64,000 bases of DNA from the NCBI GenBank assembly GCA_023436585.1, contig JAEZIN010000027.1:65229-129228 (forward strand), read 5' to 3'. Source of the stretch: Bacillota bacterium. GTDB taxonomy: Bacteria; Bacillota; Clostridia; Christensenellales; Aristaeellaceae. The translations under genes and the position numbers were made by a program. Below are positions 17,950-26,576 of this stretch, in pieces (within the stretch, counting starts at the first letter, position 1; each line of letters opens with the position of its first letter). Under the pieces are notes generated by a model that saw nothing but the letters and a program-made list of their open reading frames with translations, made no database searches and was not told the origin of the DNA.

Positions 17950-18906
17950 ATGATCCATACTGCGCTGCAAAAGCGGACAAAGCTGCCTGGCTACATACGG
18001 CATGCACGGCGCGTGAATTATTTCAAGCGCACCTGGATGCTCTATTTGATGCTGGTTCTGCCTTTGGCCTTCTTTGTCATCTTCCGTTACATTCCCATGA
18101 CAAACATTGTGATCGCTTTCAAAAAGTACAACATGTTCAAGCCCATCTGGGAATCGCCCTGGTCCGGCATTGACTGGTTCAAAAAAGCTTTTGCCATGAA
18201 AGATTTTCATGACGCGCTTCGAAATACCATCACGCTGAACCTTTTGGACCTGGTGGTAGGATTTCCCTCACCCATCCTGCTGGCCATACTGCTCAATGAG
18301 CTCGCCTTCAGGCGTTTCAAACGGGTGACGCAGACAATCGTCTATATGCCGCACTTTCTGTCCTGGATCATTATCAGCGGCCTGGCCAAGCAGCTTCTGG
18401 CTCCCAATACGGGGCTGTTCAACATCGTGCTTGCCCAGTCAGGCCTGCCGGTCGTCGACTTCCTCGGTAAACCCAATCTGTGGGTAGGTACCTACATTGC
18501 CCTTGGCCTTTGGCAAAGCGTGGGGTGGAACACCATCATCTATCTTGCTGCCATCACAGGCATCAATCCGGAACTGTATGAGGCAGCCGAGGTGGACGGC
18601 GCATCCCGCCTGCGCAAAGTATGGCATGTGACACTGCCGGGGCTGAAGCCGACCATTGTGACGCTGCTGATACTAAGCGTGGGCCGCATCCTGGGCAGTG
18701 AGTTTGACCGGCCGTATGCCTTGACCAATCCGCTGGTGACCAATGTGTCGGATGTGATCAGCACCTATGTGTACCGCGTGGGCATCAAATCAAACCAGTT
18801 CTCGCTGACGGCCGCGGTGGGCCTGTTCCAATCGGTGATCTGCGTATTTTTCCTGGTCGCGGCCAATCTTTTTTCCAAGCGGTTCGGCGAGCGCGGGATC
18901 TGGTGA
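17950..18906 (+). CDS. ABC sugar transporter permease, LplB type (318 aa)
   Basis: First permease of the importer encoded with GH67. It has six membrane segments, with the first at about 33-52. The EAA loop reads EAAEVDGASRLRKVWHVTLP, and VYMPHFLSWIIISGLAKQL is diagnostic of LplB relatives. The ATG at 17950 follows GGGAGGTGTATGG, 12 bases after the GH67 stop. It is predicted to import aldouronic acids (methylglucuronoxylo-oligosaccharides), inferred from operon position. Confidence 0.9.
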   Translation: MIHTALQKRTKLPGYIRHARRVNYFKRTWMLYLMLVLPLAFFVIFRYIPMTNIVIAFKKYNMFKPIWESPWSGIDWFKKAFAMKDFHDALRNTITLNLLDLVVGFPSPILLAILLNELAFRRFKRVTQTIVYMPHFLSWIIISGLAKQLLAPNTGLFNIVLAQSGLPVVDFLGKPNLWVGTYIALGLWQSVGWNTIIYLAAITGINPELYEAAEVDGASRLRKVWHVTLPGLKPTIVTLLILSVGRILGSEFDRPYALTNPLVTNVSDVISTYVYRVGIKSNQFSLTAAVGLFQSVICVFFLVAANLFSKRFGERGIW

Positions 18907-18921
18907 GGAGGGATAGGCAAA

Positions 18922-19794
18922 GTGGTCAAATCGAGACGTACAAAGGCCGGCGACCTTGCTATCGCAGCGTTTTGCTTCCTCCTGATTCTTATTTGCCTTT
19001 TGCCGATAGTCAACGTATTGTCGCGCTCCTTAAGCTCCCCCCAGGCGCTCATCAACAGGAAGGTGCTGCTCTGGCCGGTGGATTTTACCTTGGAATCATA
19101 TTCCTACGTATTGAGGGATGCCGCCTTTTCCCGCTCCATATGGTGGACGGCCATCCTAACCGTGATCTGCACATGCCTGTCCATGACGATGACGGCGCTG
19201 TGCGCGTACCCCTTGACGTATGACTATCTGAAGGGCAAAAAGATCATCAATACCGTCATCATCATGACCATGTACTTCAGTGCCGGCACAATCCCCAATT
19301 ACATACTGATGCGCGACCTGGATCTTATCAATAAACCCCTGGTGCTGATCATTCCCAATTGTCTGAGCGTTTTTAACATGATTGTCATGCGCAGCTTTTT
19401 CTACTCCATTCCCGAGAGCCTGCGGGAATCGGCGGAATTGGACGGGGCCAACCCCTTCACGGTGCTCATCCGCATCTATCTGCCGCTATCCACCTCTGTG
19501 CTGGCGACGCTGGCCCTGTTTTACGCGGTGGGGCGGTGGAACGGATTTTCGGATGCGCTGATCTACATGACAACGCCCAAGTATGCCCCCATCCAGCTGA
19601 AGCTGTATCAGATTATCAACAACCTGTCTGCCATTGATACGGCGCAGATGGAGGGCTCCGCATCCTCGCCGATGGTGAGCGAGGGGCTGAAGGCCGCCAC
19701 CGTAATGTTTGCGACGGTCCCGATCCTCATTGTTTACCCGTGGCTGCAAAGGTATTTTATCTCCGGCGTTACCATTGGGGCAGTGAAAGGGTGA
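18922..19794 (+). CDS. ABC sugar transporter permease, YtcP type (290 aa)
   Basis: Second permease of the GH67 importer. It has six membrane segments; the EAA loop is ESAELDGANPFTVLIRIYLPL and the ending is YFISGVTIGAVKG. The start is a GTG at 18922 behind GAGGAGGGATAGG, 15 bases after the partner permease. The spacing indicates co-transcription with the preceding and following genes. Confidence 0.9.
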   Translation: MVKSRRTKAGDLAIAAFCFLLILICLLPIVNVLSRSLSSPQALINRKVLLWPVDFTLESYSYVLRDAAFSRSIWWTAILTVICTCLSMTMTALCAYPLTYDYLKGKKIINTVIIMTMYFSAGTIPNYILMRDLDLINKPLVLIIPNCLSVFNMIVMRSFFYSIPESLRESAELDGANPFTVLIRIYLPLSTSVLATLALFYAVGRWNGFSDALIYMTTPKYAPIQLKLYQIINNLSAIDTAQMEGSASSPMVSEGLKAATVMFATVPILIVYPWLQRYFISGVTIGAVKG

Positions 19795-19846
19795 ATCCCT
19801 TTTGCATAGTCGTGTATCCAGGAATCAACAAAAAGGAGGCAATCAA

Positions 19847-21427
19847 ATGGAACGCAGGCTTCTCTCTCTGGTTTTGGTCGTTGCTATGATGCTCATGCTC
19901 GTTCCGGCTGCTATGGCATCAGGCGAGGCGGCAAAGCTCCCCGAGTACAGCGAAATCACGGTTGAAGTCTTTGACCGCGGCAACGTTGGCGGCACCGACC
20001 CCACCAACAACTACTACACCGATTGGATCAAGAAAAAGGTGCTGGAAGAGCTGAACATCGGCGTGACCTTCGTGGCGGTCTCCCGCTGGGAAGAGACAAC
20101 GCAGCTCAACAACCTGATGGCCGCGCAGTCCGCGCCTGACGTTTGCTTCACTTACAGCCAGGACCTGATCACCAATTACCACACCCAGGGCGGTATCGTC
20201 AACCTCACGCCCTACATTGATGAATTCCTGCCCGAATTGAAGGCCTTCCTGGGACCGGACCAGGCGCTTCCCGGCAGGGACTTTATCTACCGTGACCAGA
20301 TCCAGGCCACCGGCGAGACGTTCTCCATTCCCGCCCGCCGCATGAATGTTGCCCAGAACGTAACGTTCATCCGCAAGGACTGGCTGGATAAGCTGGGCCT
20401 GGAAATCCCCAAGACCACAGAGGAATATGTCAACGCTCTGCGGGCCTTCAAGGAAAAGGATCCCGGCAATGTCGGCAAGGACAAGGTGATTCCCTTCACC
20501 ATGACCAACGATGTGCGCTGGCGCGCCAGCACCCTGCTGGATTCCTTCATTGACCCGAATCTCAGCGACAAAGACCGCTGGATCAATACCGTATCCGACC
20601 GCAACTTCCTGCAGCCGGGCTACAAAGAAGGCTTCCGCCTGTTGAACCAGCTGTACAACGAAGGCCTGATCGATCCGGAGTTTGCGCTGTACACCGATGA
20701 TACCGGCAGCGACAACCTGATCAAGAGCGGCGTCGTAGGTTCCTTCATCCACAACTGGGACCAGGCGTTCCGCGACACGCCGGGCCTGCTCAAAGACCTG
20801 AAGGTCAACGTTCCCGATGCCCAGATCGTGGCCTGCGACCCGTTTGTGAACGCCGCCGGCAAGACCTACAAGGGCATGTATGACGCTGCCGGCCTGAGAT
20901 TCTTCATCCCGGCCTTCAGCAAGAACCCCGAAGGCGCGCTGCGTTATGCCAACTGGATGGCCAAGTTTGAGAACCGCTTCTATCTGCAGACCGGCGATTT
21001 GGGCGTGACCCATGAAATCGTCAACGGCGTTCCCAAGATGAAGGCTGCCGAAGGCGAAAAGATCATGAACTCCTCCCAGAACATCGACTATACCTTCATT
21101 ATCAACGGCCTGGATGTGGGCGATCCCGACAAGTATGCCCAGGCGCTGGCCAACTCCTATAACGTTGAACCGCAGTTGGTAATAGACGCGTACAATTATT
21201 CCAAGAAGGATGCCCGTGCGCTGATCGTTGTGCCGGTGCCCATCCTTTCCGCCGGCCCGGTCAATGAGACGCTGGTCGAGAAGGGCAAGACGCTGATGGC
21301 GCAAGCCGTAACCGCCAAGCCCGAAGAGTTTGATGCCGTTTGGGATGCCGGTGTTGCCGACTGGCTTGCTTCCGGCGCTCAGGATGTTGTCAACGAGCGT
21401 ACCGAAAAGTATTTTGAAGTGAAATAG
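19847..21427 (+). CDS. ABC sugar transporter, extracellular solute-binding protein (LplA-type, 526 aa)
   Basis: Binding protein closing the GH67 operon. The start is the ATG at 19847, after AAAAGGAGGCAATCAA; an in-frame ATG at 19802 is not preceded by a site. Residues 1-24 are a signal peptide ending AAMAS, with no lipobox cysteine. The mature protein is of the long LplA type. Together with the permeases it is the likely aldouronate receptor. A GC-rich terminator follows directly. Confidence 0.9.
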   Translation: MERRLLSLVLVVAMMLMLVPAAMASGEAAKLPEYSEITVEVFDRGNVGGTDPTNNYYTDWIKKKVLEELNIGVTFVAVSRWEETTQLNNLMAAQSAPDVCFTYSQDLITNYHTQGGIVNLTPYIDEFLPELKAFLGPDQALPGRDFIYRDQIQATGETFSIPARRMNVAQNVTFIRKDWLDKLGLEIPKTTEEYVNALRAFKEKDPGNVGKDKVIPFTMTNDVRWRASTLLDSFIDPNLSDKDRWINTVSDRNFLQPGYKEGFRLLNQLYNEGLIDPEFALYTDDTGSDNLIKSGVVGSFIHNWDQAFRDTPGLLKDLKVNVPDAQIVACDPFVNAAGKTYKGMYDAAGLRFFIPAFSKNPEGALRYANWMAKFENRFYLQTGDLGVTHEIVNGVPKMKAAEGEKIMNSSQNIDYTFIINGLDVGDPDKYAQALANSYNVEPQLVIDAYNYSKKDARALIVVPVPILSAGPVNETLVEKGKTLMAQAVTAKPEEFDAVWDAGVADWLASGAQDVVNERTEKYFEVK

Positions 21428-21445
21428 TTTCTGTTCAGGCAGGGG

Positions 21446-21482
21446 GAATGGTCTTTGCGGCCTGCGCCGCAAGGACCATTCT
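21446..21482 (+). terminator. Intrinsic terminator after the GH67-importer operon
   Basis: A 16-bp stem (GAATGGTCTTTGCGGC with GCCGCAAGGACCATTC, one G-T pair) followed by TTTCTG. It lies 19 bases after the binding-protein stop and separates the operon from the esterase gene. Confidence 0.7.
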
Positions 21483-21562
21483 TTCTGCCGCAAGGTACCG
21501 TAAATGGACATACGGATTTTCAGAAGTATAATGATAGAAGATACGACCTTCCTGCAGAAAGA

Positions 21563-23104
21563 ATGATATGTATGAGCGTTCATCTTCCACGGTTGATAGC
21601 GGACGGCATGGTGCTCCAGCGGGGTTCCCGGGTGACGCTATGGGGAACGGCAAATGAGCCGGTGACTGTTACCTTCCTTAAACAGCAATATCGTGCCGTT
21701 CCAGATGCGGTGGGGTGCTGGGAGGTTGTTTTGAACGACCTGCCGCCCGGTGGGCCGCATACGCTTGCCATCAATGACATTACGCTGCATGATGTGTATA
21801 TCGGGGATGTTTTTCTGTGCTCCGGGCAGTCGAATATGCAGGTCCCCATGCGCCGCGTGAAGCATATGTACCCGGAAGAGATGCAAAGCCCGAACCCTCA
21901 TATCCATCAGTTTGCCGTGCCGCAGCGGTATGACTTTCATGCGCCGCAAAGCGGGCTGGAGGGCGGTTGCTGGACGTCTTCCGCCCCTGATTCCGTGGCC
22001 GATTTTTCGGCGGTGGGATATTTCTACGCCAAGCGGTTGTATGAACGCTATCATGTTCCTGTGGGGTTGATCCTGTCAGCCATCGGCGGCACGCCCATCC
22101 ATGCCTGGATGAGCCGGGAAGCACTAGGCGGCTTTCCGGAGCTTCTTCAGGATGCGGACCTTTGCGCGGACGACGGCTATGTGAAAAAGGTGCAGGCGGA
22201 GGATGCGGCAAACGCTGAAAGGTTTTTGAATGAGATCAATCGGGCCGATCCCGGTCTTGCGGGAAACTGGTCCTCGCCTGAATATGACGACAGTGCATGG
22301 GAGGAACGCCCGCTTTTGACGCCCTGGCCGGGAAGCGGGTCCGTATGGCTGCGCAAATCTGTGATGATACCCAAGGAGCTTGCCGGAAAGCCGGCCGTAA
22401 TCTTTCTTGGAACCGTGACCGACTGGGATACGGTGTATGTGAACGGGGAGGTGGTTGGCACCACCACCTACCGTTATCCGCCCAGGGAGTATGCTGTGCC
22501 TGCATTGCCCCAAGGGCGGTGCGTGATAACGGTGCGCGTCATCAGCAAGGAAGGCGGCCGCTTTACCCCGGGCAAGCAGTACCTTCTTTCTACAGATGCC
22601 GGATCGTTCAATCTTGGCGGCGTATGGCGTTTCCGCCGCGGCGGGGATGGTACGCCCATTCAGCCGGAGACTTTTTTCCACTACAAGCCTTCCGGGCTGT
22701 ACAACGGCATGATCGCGCCTCTGAAGCGCTACGCCCTCAAAGCGGTGCTATGGTACCAGGGCGAATCGGACGCTTCGAGTCCTATGCTATATGGTGAAAA
22801 ATTTGAGACGCTGGTGCGCGCCTGGCGGACGGACTGGGGGCTTGAGCTGCCCTTCCTGTTTGTGGAGCTGCCCTGCTGGGAGGGCGGTCCGGATTGGTAC
22901 CTGATAAGGCAGCAGCAATGGCAATCATTAGCCATTCCGGGCACCGCCATGGCGGCCGCCTTTGACCTGGGCGAGTACAACGATCTGCATCCCCAAAACA
23001 AACAGTTGGTGGGCGACAGGCTGGCCCGGTGCGCCATGCGGGTGGCTTACGGCGAGACGCTTCCGCCTTCCCCCTTTGAAATCATGGGATATCATGGGGG
23101 ATGA
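21563..23104 (+). CDS. SASA-type carbohydrate acetylesterase (sialate O-acetylesterase/acetylxylan esterase family, 513 aa)
   Basis: SGNH-like esterase. The nucleophile S90 lies in CSGQSNMQ and the D474/H476 pair in DLHPQNK; a galactose-binding-like insertion occupies about 225-360 (WLRKS...DWDTVYVNGEVVG). It has no signal peptide, so it would remove acetyl groups from imported xylo-oligosaccharides; sialic acid is an unlikely substrate here. The start may be ATG 21563 or 21572, both weakly preceded by AGAAAGA. The protein stops only about 37 residues after the catalytic His, whereas many relatives continue with a further beta-rich domain. Confidence 0.82.
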   Translation: MICMSVHLPRLIADGMVLQRGSRVTLWGTANEPVTVTFLKQQYRAVPDAVGCWEVVLNDLPPGGPHTLAINDITLHDVYIGDVFLCSGQSNMQVPMRRVKHMYPEEMQSPNPHIHQFAVPQRYDFHAPQSGLEGGCWTSSAPDSVADFSAVGYFYAKRLYERYHVPVGLILSAIGGTPIHAWMSREALGGFPELLQDADLCADDGYVKKVQAEDAANAERFLNEINRADPGLAGNWSSPEYDDSAWEERPLLTPWPGSGSVWLRKSVMIPKELAGKPAVIFLGTVTDWDTVYVNGEVVGTTTYRYPPREYAVPALPQGRCVITVRVISKEGGRFTPGKQYLLSTDAGSFNLGGVWRFRRGGDGTPIQPETFFHYKPSGLYNGMIAPLKRYALKAVLWYQGESDASSPMLYGEKFETLVRAWRTDWGLELPFLFVELPCWEGGPDWYLIRQQQWQSLAIPGTAMAAAFDLGEYNDLHPQNKQLVGDRLARCAMRVAYGETLPPSPFEIMGYHGG

Positions 23105-23117
23105 TTCAGCGCATGCA

Positions 23118-23153
23118 AAAAGACTGCCGCGAAATTTTCGCCGGCAGTCTTTG
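23118..23153. terminator. Bidirectional terminator between esterase and cheX
   Basis: AAAGACTGCCG and CGGCAGTCTTT form an 11-bp stem around CGAAATTTTCGC, flanked by A- and T-rich ends. It sits between two convergent genes and can serve both. Confidence 0.7.
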
Positions 23154-23166
23154 CATTCTTATATTG

Positions 23167-23640
23167 TCAGGAATCAGTCTTTTGCGTGATGTGGATGCCC
23201 AGGGAAACATCGCCGATATACGTATTCACATCGATCACGGTGATATCCTTCATGATGTTCGGCGGGAGGGGTTCCTCCGTGCCTACAATGCGCGGCGGAA
23301 GGATATCGCAGGATACGTTCTGCTCGGACAATGCGGTCATGGCGTTGCCGCTGATGATGTTGGCGATTTCCCCCAGGGCGGAGGTAACGAATTCATCCAC
23401 CCGGTCAAACTCCATGCCGCTCATAATGTTGACCATTTTCAATGTTGTTTCCCTGGGAAAGCGGTAATAAATATTGCCGGCCATATCGCCTGTGACCTCC
23501 ACGGCCACCTGCACCGCATCCCCTAACCCATCCTGGAGCGACAGGGCATGGGGGCTACCGGCAGAGGCATCCAGGTCCAGCATCAGCTTGAAAACTTCGC
23601 AGGTTGCTTTGGAGATGGGAGGGTAAAATGCGTTGCTCAT
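23167..23640 (-). CDS. cheX: CheX-family chemotaxis phosphatase (157 aa)
   Basis: CheC/CheX/FliY-family protein that dephosphorylates CheY-P in the cytoplasm. Its single helix motif SALGEIANIISGNA (88-100) supplies the E-x-x-N catalytic residues (E91, N94). A single motif and a length near 155 fit CheX rather than CheC. The ATG at 23640 overlaps the hemerythrin stop as ATGA, so the two are translationally coupled. No other chemotaxis gene adjoins it; a chemoreceptor lies 5 kb away. Confidence 0.85.
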   Translation of the reverse strand: MSNAFYPPISKATCEVFKLMLDLDASAGSPHALSLQDGLGDAVQVAVEVTGDMAGNIYYRFPRETTLKMVNIMSGMEFDRVDEFVTSALGEIANIISGNAMTALSEQNVSCDILPPRIVGTEEPLPPNIMKDITVIDVNTYIGDVSLGIHITQKTDS

Positions 23641-24059
23641 TGCGCTGCCCCTCCCTGGGTTTTTGCGTATGACGCTATTTTTTGATCGGTGGCTACCACG
23701 TGATTAATGAGCCAGGCCAGAAGCTTGCCTGCAAACTGCTGGGCCAGCGCTTCCTGGAAGCCTTGCTTTTCATATTCCTCCGCAAAGGAAACCACATAGG
23801 CCACCATATCCCTGTGAACGGCGCGGTGACTTTCAAGATCAGGATATCCGATGCTTTCCTGATACGCTTCCTCATCCCTGAAATGCACGACCACATAATC
23901 TTTCATAAAGGACAGCGTTTCATTGACCTTGGATACTTTTTGAGCCCACTCCCCGCTGGAACGGAGCGTCTCCAGGAAATCAGTGACCCGCCGGAACAGC
24001 TCTTCGTGCTGCTGATCTATAAGAGGCACGCCGATTTGATATTTCTCTTTCCAGACCAT
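23637..24059 (-). CDS. Bacteriohemerythrin (140 aa)
   Basis: Single-domain oxygen-binding di-iron protein. All seven ligands are present at canonical spacing: H18, H59, E63 (HxxxE), H78, H82 (HxxxH), H120 and D125 (HxxxxD). The start is the ATG at 24059, behind AAAGGAGATCGGGTG; the longer upstream frame runs through a terminator and is not coding. It could store or deliver oxygen, protect iron-sulfur enzymes, or sense oxygen for the coupled chemotaxis protein; the role is inferred. Confidence 0.92.
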   Translation of the reverse strand: MVWKEKYQIGVPLIDQQHEELFRRVTDFLETLRSSGEWAQKVSKVNETLSFMKDYVVVHFRDEEAYQESIGYPDLESHRAVHRDMVAYVVSFAEEYEKQGFQEALAQQFAGKLLAWLINHVVATDQKIASYAKTQGGAAQ

Positions 24060-24173
24060 CACCCGATCTCCTTTGTAAGAAAGTATATATACCTTATATA
24101 TCGACAAGAAATCGAAGAAGTTAAGTGATTCTATATATTTTTCAAAATTATTTTTTTCGAAGGTTGGTTGAAC

Positions 24174-24199
24174 AAAAAAACCGCCGGCGATTCCGGCGG
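24174..24199 (-). terminator. Intrinsic terminator downstream of the 92-aa gene
   Basis: On the minus strand TTCCGCCGGAATCGCCGGCGG forms a stem of 7 bp followed by seven T residues (24180-24174). It ends transcription of the small gene at 24217-24495 and insulates the hemerythrin promoter region. Confidence 0.85.
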
Positions 24200-24216
24200 A
24201 ACCTTGGGGGTTAAGA

Positions 24217-24495
24217 CTATACCTTGGGCACCTTTTTTTGAAGTGTAGGGGTCTGCTGGCCCACCATGGGCCAGGGTGTGCCGTCATGCAGGCTTTTCAC
24301 GGTTTGGGCGACCCTCTCCTCCGCCTCGCCGCCGGTAGTGCCCCCCTCCACGTAGCTTAAGATGCGTTTTTTCTCCGCGTCGGGCAGTGCGGTATACCGG
24401 TCCATGGCGACACGGTCCTGCATCAAACGCATGCCAAGTCCTATGGGCAATTCACCCTTGATGCTTGTAAGGTCTCCGGGTCCATCCTCCATCAT
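24217..24495 (-). CDS. Small uncharacterised protein (92 aa)
   Basis: Not recognised. The ATG at 24495 (or 24492) follows AAAGGAGGAAGTC, a strong ribosome binding site, and a canonical terminator follows, so it is a real monocistronic gene. The protein is soluble, charged and has no membrane segment or cysteine. Its middle part (YTALPDAEKKRILSYVEGG, about 34-52) looks like a short helix-turn-helix-like amphipathic stretch. The C-terminus is rich in Pro, Gln and Lys. It is divergent from the metal importer operon; no function is proposed. Confidence 0.7.
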   Translation of the reverse strand: MMEDGPGDLTSIKGELPIGLGMRLMQDRVAMDRYTALPDAEKKRILSYVEGGTTGGEAEERVAQTVKSLHDGTPWPMVGQQTPTLQKKVPKV

Positions 24496-24630
24496 GACTT
24501 CCTCCTTTATCTATCTTTTACTATTCCCGTTCCAATGCCTTCCCATCCCATTTTGTTCCGCCGGAATGAACGATAAGCTGTGCCGGATGGCGGCAAAGTT
24601 AGTCTTCCCAGTTAAAAATTTTCTACTAAT

Positions 24631-24655
24631 CCGTTGCTGTGGCAACGGACTTTTT
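24631..24655 (+). terminator. Terminator-like hairpin in front of the FecCD permease
   Basis: CCGTTGC (24631-24637) pairs with GCAACGG around TGTG, followed by ACTTTTTG. It lies upstream of the FecCD operon and not behind any plus-strand gene, so it may be an attenuator in the operon leader. No recognised riboswitch (for example a B12 box) was found before it. Confidence 0.55.
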
Positions 24656-25734
24656 GTCTGGCATCCTTTATCCTTTGGCTTAAGGCATGGAAATTACGGT
24701 GGAAGGGCGGGGTTTGTATAGAGCGTACCGCATCTAAAAGCTCCTTGCGTTTGGGTGTTCTGATCATAAGTTTGCTTGCATGCTTTTTTCTGTCGTTCTC
24801 CCTGGGCAAGTATCCGGTTTCGATGAGTGAGCTTTTCAAGGTGATACTTTCCCGCATTGTTCCCCTGAACAAGGCATGGAGCGATGCGGCGGAAACGGTG
24901 ATTCTTCAGGTGCGCATGCCAAGGGTCCTGGCGGCCGTCATGATTGGCGCCGCGTTATCCGGCGCGGGGGTTTCCTATCAAAGCCTTTTCCATAATCCCA
25001 TGGTATCGCCGGATGTGCTTGGCGCCTCGGCAGGTGCCGGGTTTGGGGCCGCGCTGGGGATTTCGTTTTCCTTTGGATTTTTCGGCATATCCCTCTCGGC
25101 GTTTCTCTTTGGCATTGCCGCTGTTGCCATATCGTACTTTGTCAGCACGCGCATCCGCCATGATCCGGCCTTTGGCATGGTTCTGGCCGGCATTATGATA
25201 GGGTCCCTCTTTACATCGGGTGTGTCGTATTTGAAGCTGATTGCCGACCCTAATGACACGCTGCCCTCCATCACCTATTGGCTGATGGGCAGCCTGGCCT
25301 CCATTCGGCAGCAGGATGTACTGTTTGCCGCCATACCCATTCTTCTGGGGCTGATGCCGTTGTGGCTTTTGCGCTGGCGTCTGAACATACTCACCATGGG
25401 CGATGAGGAAGCGCGCTCCATGGGCATTCATACAAAAAGGCTCAGGCTTTATGTGATTTGCTGCGCAACGCTTGTTACCGCGGCAAGCGTGGCTGTCAGC
25501 GGCATGATTGGCTGGATAGGCCTTGTGATCCCGCATCTGGCCCGGAAAATGGTTGGGAATGACAATCGTATTCTGATGCCGGCCAGCATGCTGTTGGGCG
25601 GCATTTATTTGTTGATTGTGGATACATTGGCGCGTTTGATTGCAGCTTCGGAAATCCCGCTGGGGATATTGACTTCCTTTGTGGGGGCGCCCTTTTTTCT
25701 GCTTTTGATGTTGAGGAGGCGGCGCTACGCATGA
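24634..25734 (+). CDS. FecCD/BtuC-family ABC permease for iron-siderophore or cobalamin-type chelates (up to 366 aa)
   Basis: Inner-membrane permease with about ten hydrophobic segments. Diagnostic segments are QVRMPRVLAAVMIGAALSGAG (about 89-108) and GVSYQSLFHNPMVSPDVLG. The C-terminal part includes GWIGLVIPHLARKMVG. The start is unclear: the first codon of the open frame (TTG 24634) lies inside a terminator-like hairpin. The best ribosome binding site (GGAAGGGCGGGG near 24700-24712) is followed in frame only by ATA at 24718 and then TTG at 24745. The true protein probably begins between 24718 and 24751. It overlaps the ATPase gene by 4 bases. Confidence 0.85.
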   Translation: MLWQRTFCLASFILWLKAWKLRWKGGVCIERTASKSSLRLGVLIISLLACFFLSFSLGKYPVSMSELFKVILSRIVPLNKAWSDAAETVILQVRMPRVLAAVMIGAALSGAGVSYQSLFHNPMVSPDVLGASAGAGFGAALGISFSFGFFGISLSAFLFGIAAVAISYFVSTRIRHDPAFGMVLAGIMIGSLFTSGVSYLKLIADPNDTLPSITYWLMGSLASIRQQDVLFAAIPILLGLMPLWLLRWRLNILTMGDEEARSMGIHTKRLRLYVICCATLVTAASVAVSGMIGWIGLVIPHLARKMVGNDNRILMPASMLLGGIYLLIVDTLARLIAASEIPLGILTSFVGAPFFLLLMLRRRRYA

Positions 25735-26537
25735 GCCTTACGATGCTGGATGTAAGGTGCAGGTATGGCCGCCGCGAGGTATTAAAGGGCGTTTCCTTCT
25801 GCCTGAACAAGGGTGAAGTGGTGTTCATCCTTGGGCAGAACGGGGCAGGGAAAACGACACTGTTCAAGTGCATGCTGGGCCTGATTACGGGATACGGTGG
25901 CAGCGTACTGTACGACGGGCAGGAGGTCCGCCGTTTCTCGCCGGGTCAGCTGGCCCGCAAGGTGGCTTACATCCCGCAGGCGCATCAGCCGCAGTTCAAT
26001 TATTCGGTGCTGGAAGTGGTGCTGATGGGCCTGGCTTCCAGTATCGGTATTTTTTCAGTGCCAAGCAGCGCCCAGCGGCTGAAAGCCGAGCAACTTCTTG
26101 AGAAAATTGGTATCCCGCATTTGAAAAACAGGGGGTACGCAAACCTCAGCGGCGGGGAAAGGCAGATGGTGCTGATTGCCAGGGCTTTGATGCAGGGGGC
26201 GGAAATCCTGCTGATGGATGAGCCGGTCGCCAGCCTGGATTACGGAAACCAGCAGCGGATATTGTCTATGGCGGCCGCTCTCGCAAAGGAAGGCTATGCC
26301 GTCGCCGTCACATCGCACCATCCAGAGCACGCCTTTTTGTATGCCGGCCGGGTGCTTGTGCTGGAGGAGGGCCGGGTGGCCGCCCAAGGGGAACCAGGGG
26401 CGGTGCTGACGGAGGAACTGCTGTGCAGGATCTATGATATGCCCATCCGGCTGCTGGTCTTTAGGGTGGATCATAAAGAGGTCCGCATTTGCGTCCCCGC
26501 AGATCAAGGCATGCTGGGAGGCTGGACCGGAGCTTAG
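25731..26537 (+). CDS. FecE/BtuD-type ABC transporter ATPase (268 aa)
   Basis: Cytoplasmic ATPase of the metal-chelate importer. The Walker A is GQNGAGKTT (about 36-44), the Q-loop is in IPQAHQPQF, the signature is LSGGERQMVLIARAL, the Walker B is ILLMDEP and the switch His is in TSHHPEHA. The ATG at 25731 overlaps the permease stop as ATGA. The substrate (ferric siderophore, heme or cobalamin) cannot be told from sequence alone. Confidence 0.93.
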   Translation: MSLTMLDVRCRYGRREVLKGVSFCLNKGEVVFILGQNGAGKTTLFKCMLGLITGYGGSVLYDGQEVRRFSPGQLARKVAYIPQAHQPQFNYSVLEVVLMGLASSIGIFSVPSSAQRLKAEQLLEKIGIPHLKNRGYANLSGGERQMVLIARALMQGAEILLMDEPVASLDYGNQQRILSMAAALAKEGYAVAVTSHHPEHAFLYAGRVLVLEEGRVAAQGEPGAVLTEELLCRIYDMPIRLLVFRVDHKEVRICVPADQGMLGGWTGA

Positions 26538-26576
26538 AGACGGACCGATACACATCATGGAAGGCGGGTGAGTCAT

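Noticed and set aside
24496..24717. Cobalamin or other riboswitch in front of the FecCD operon
   Set aside because: A terminator-like hairpin exists, but no B12 box or other conserved core could be found on the plus strand.
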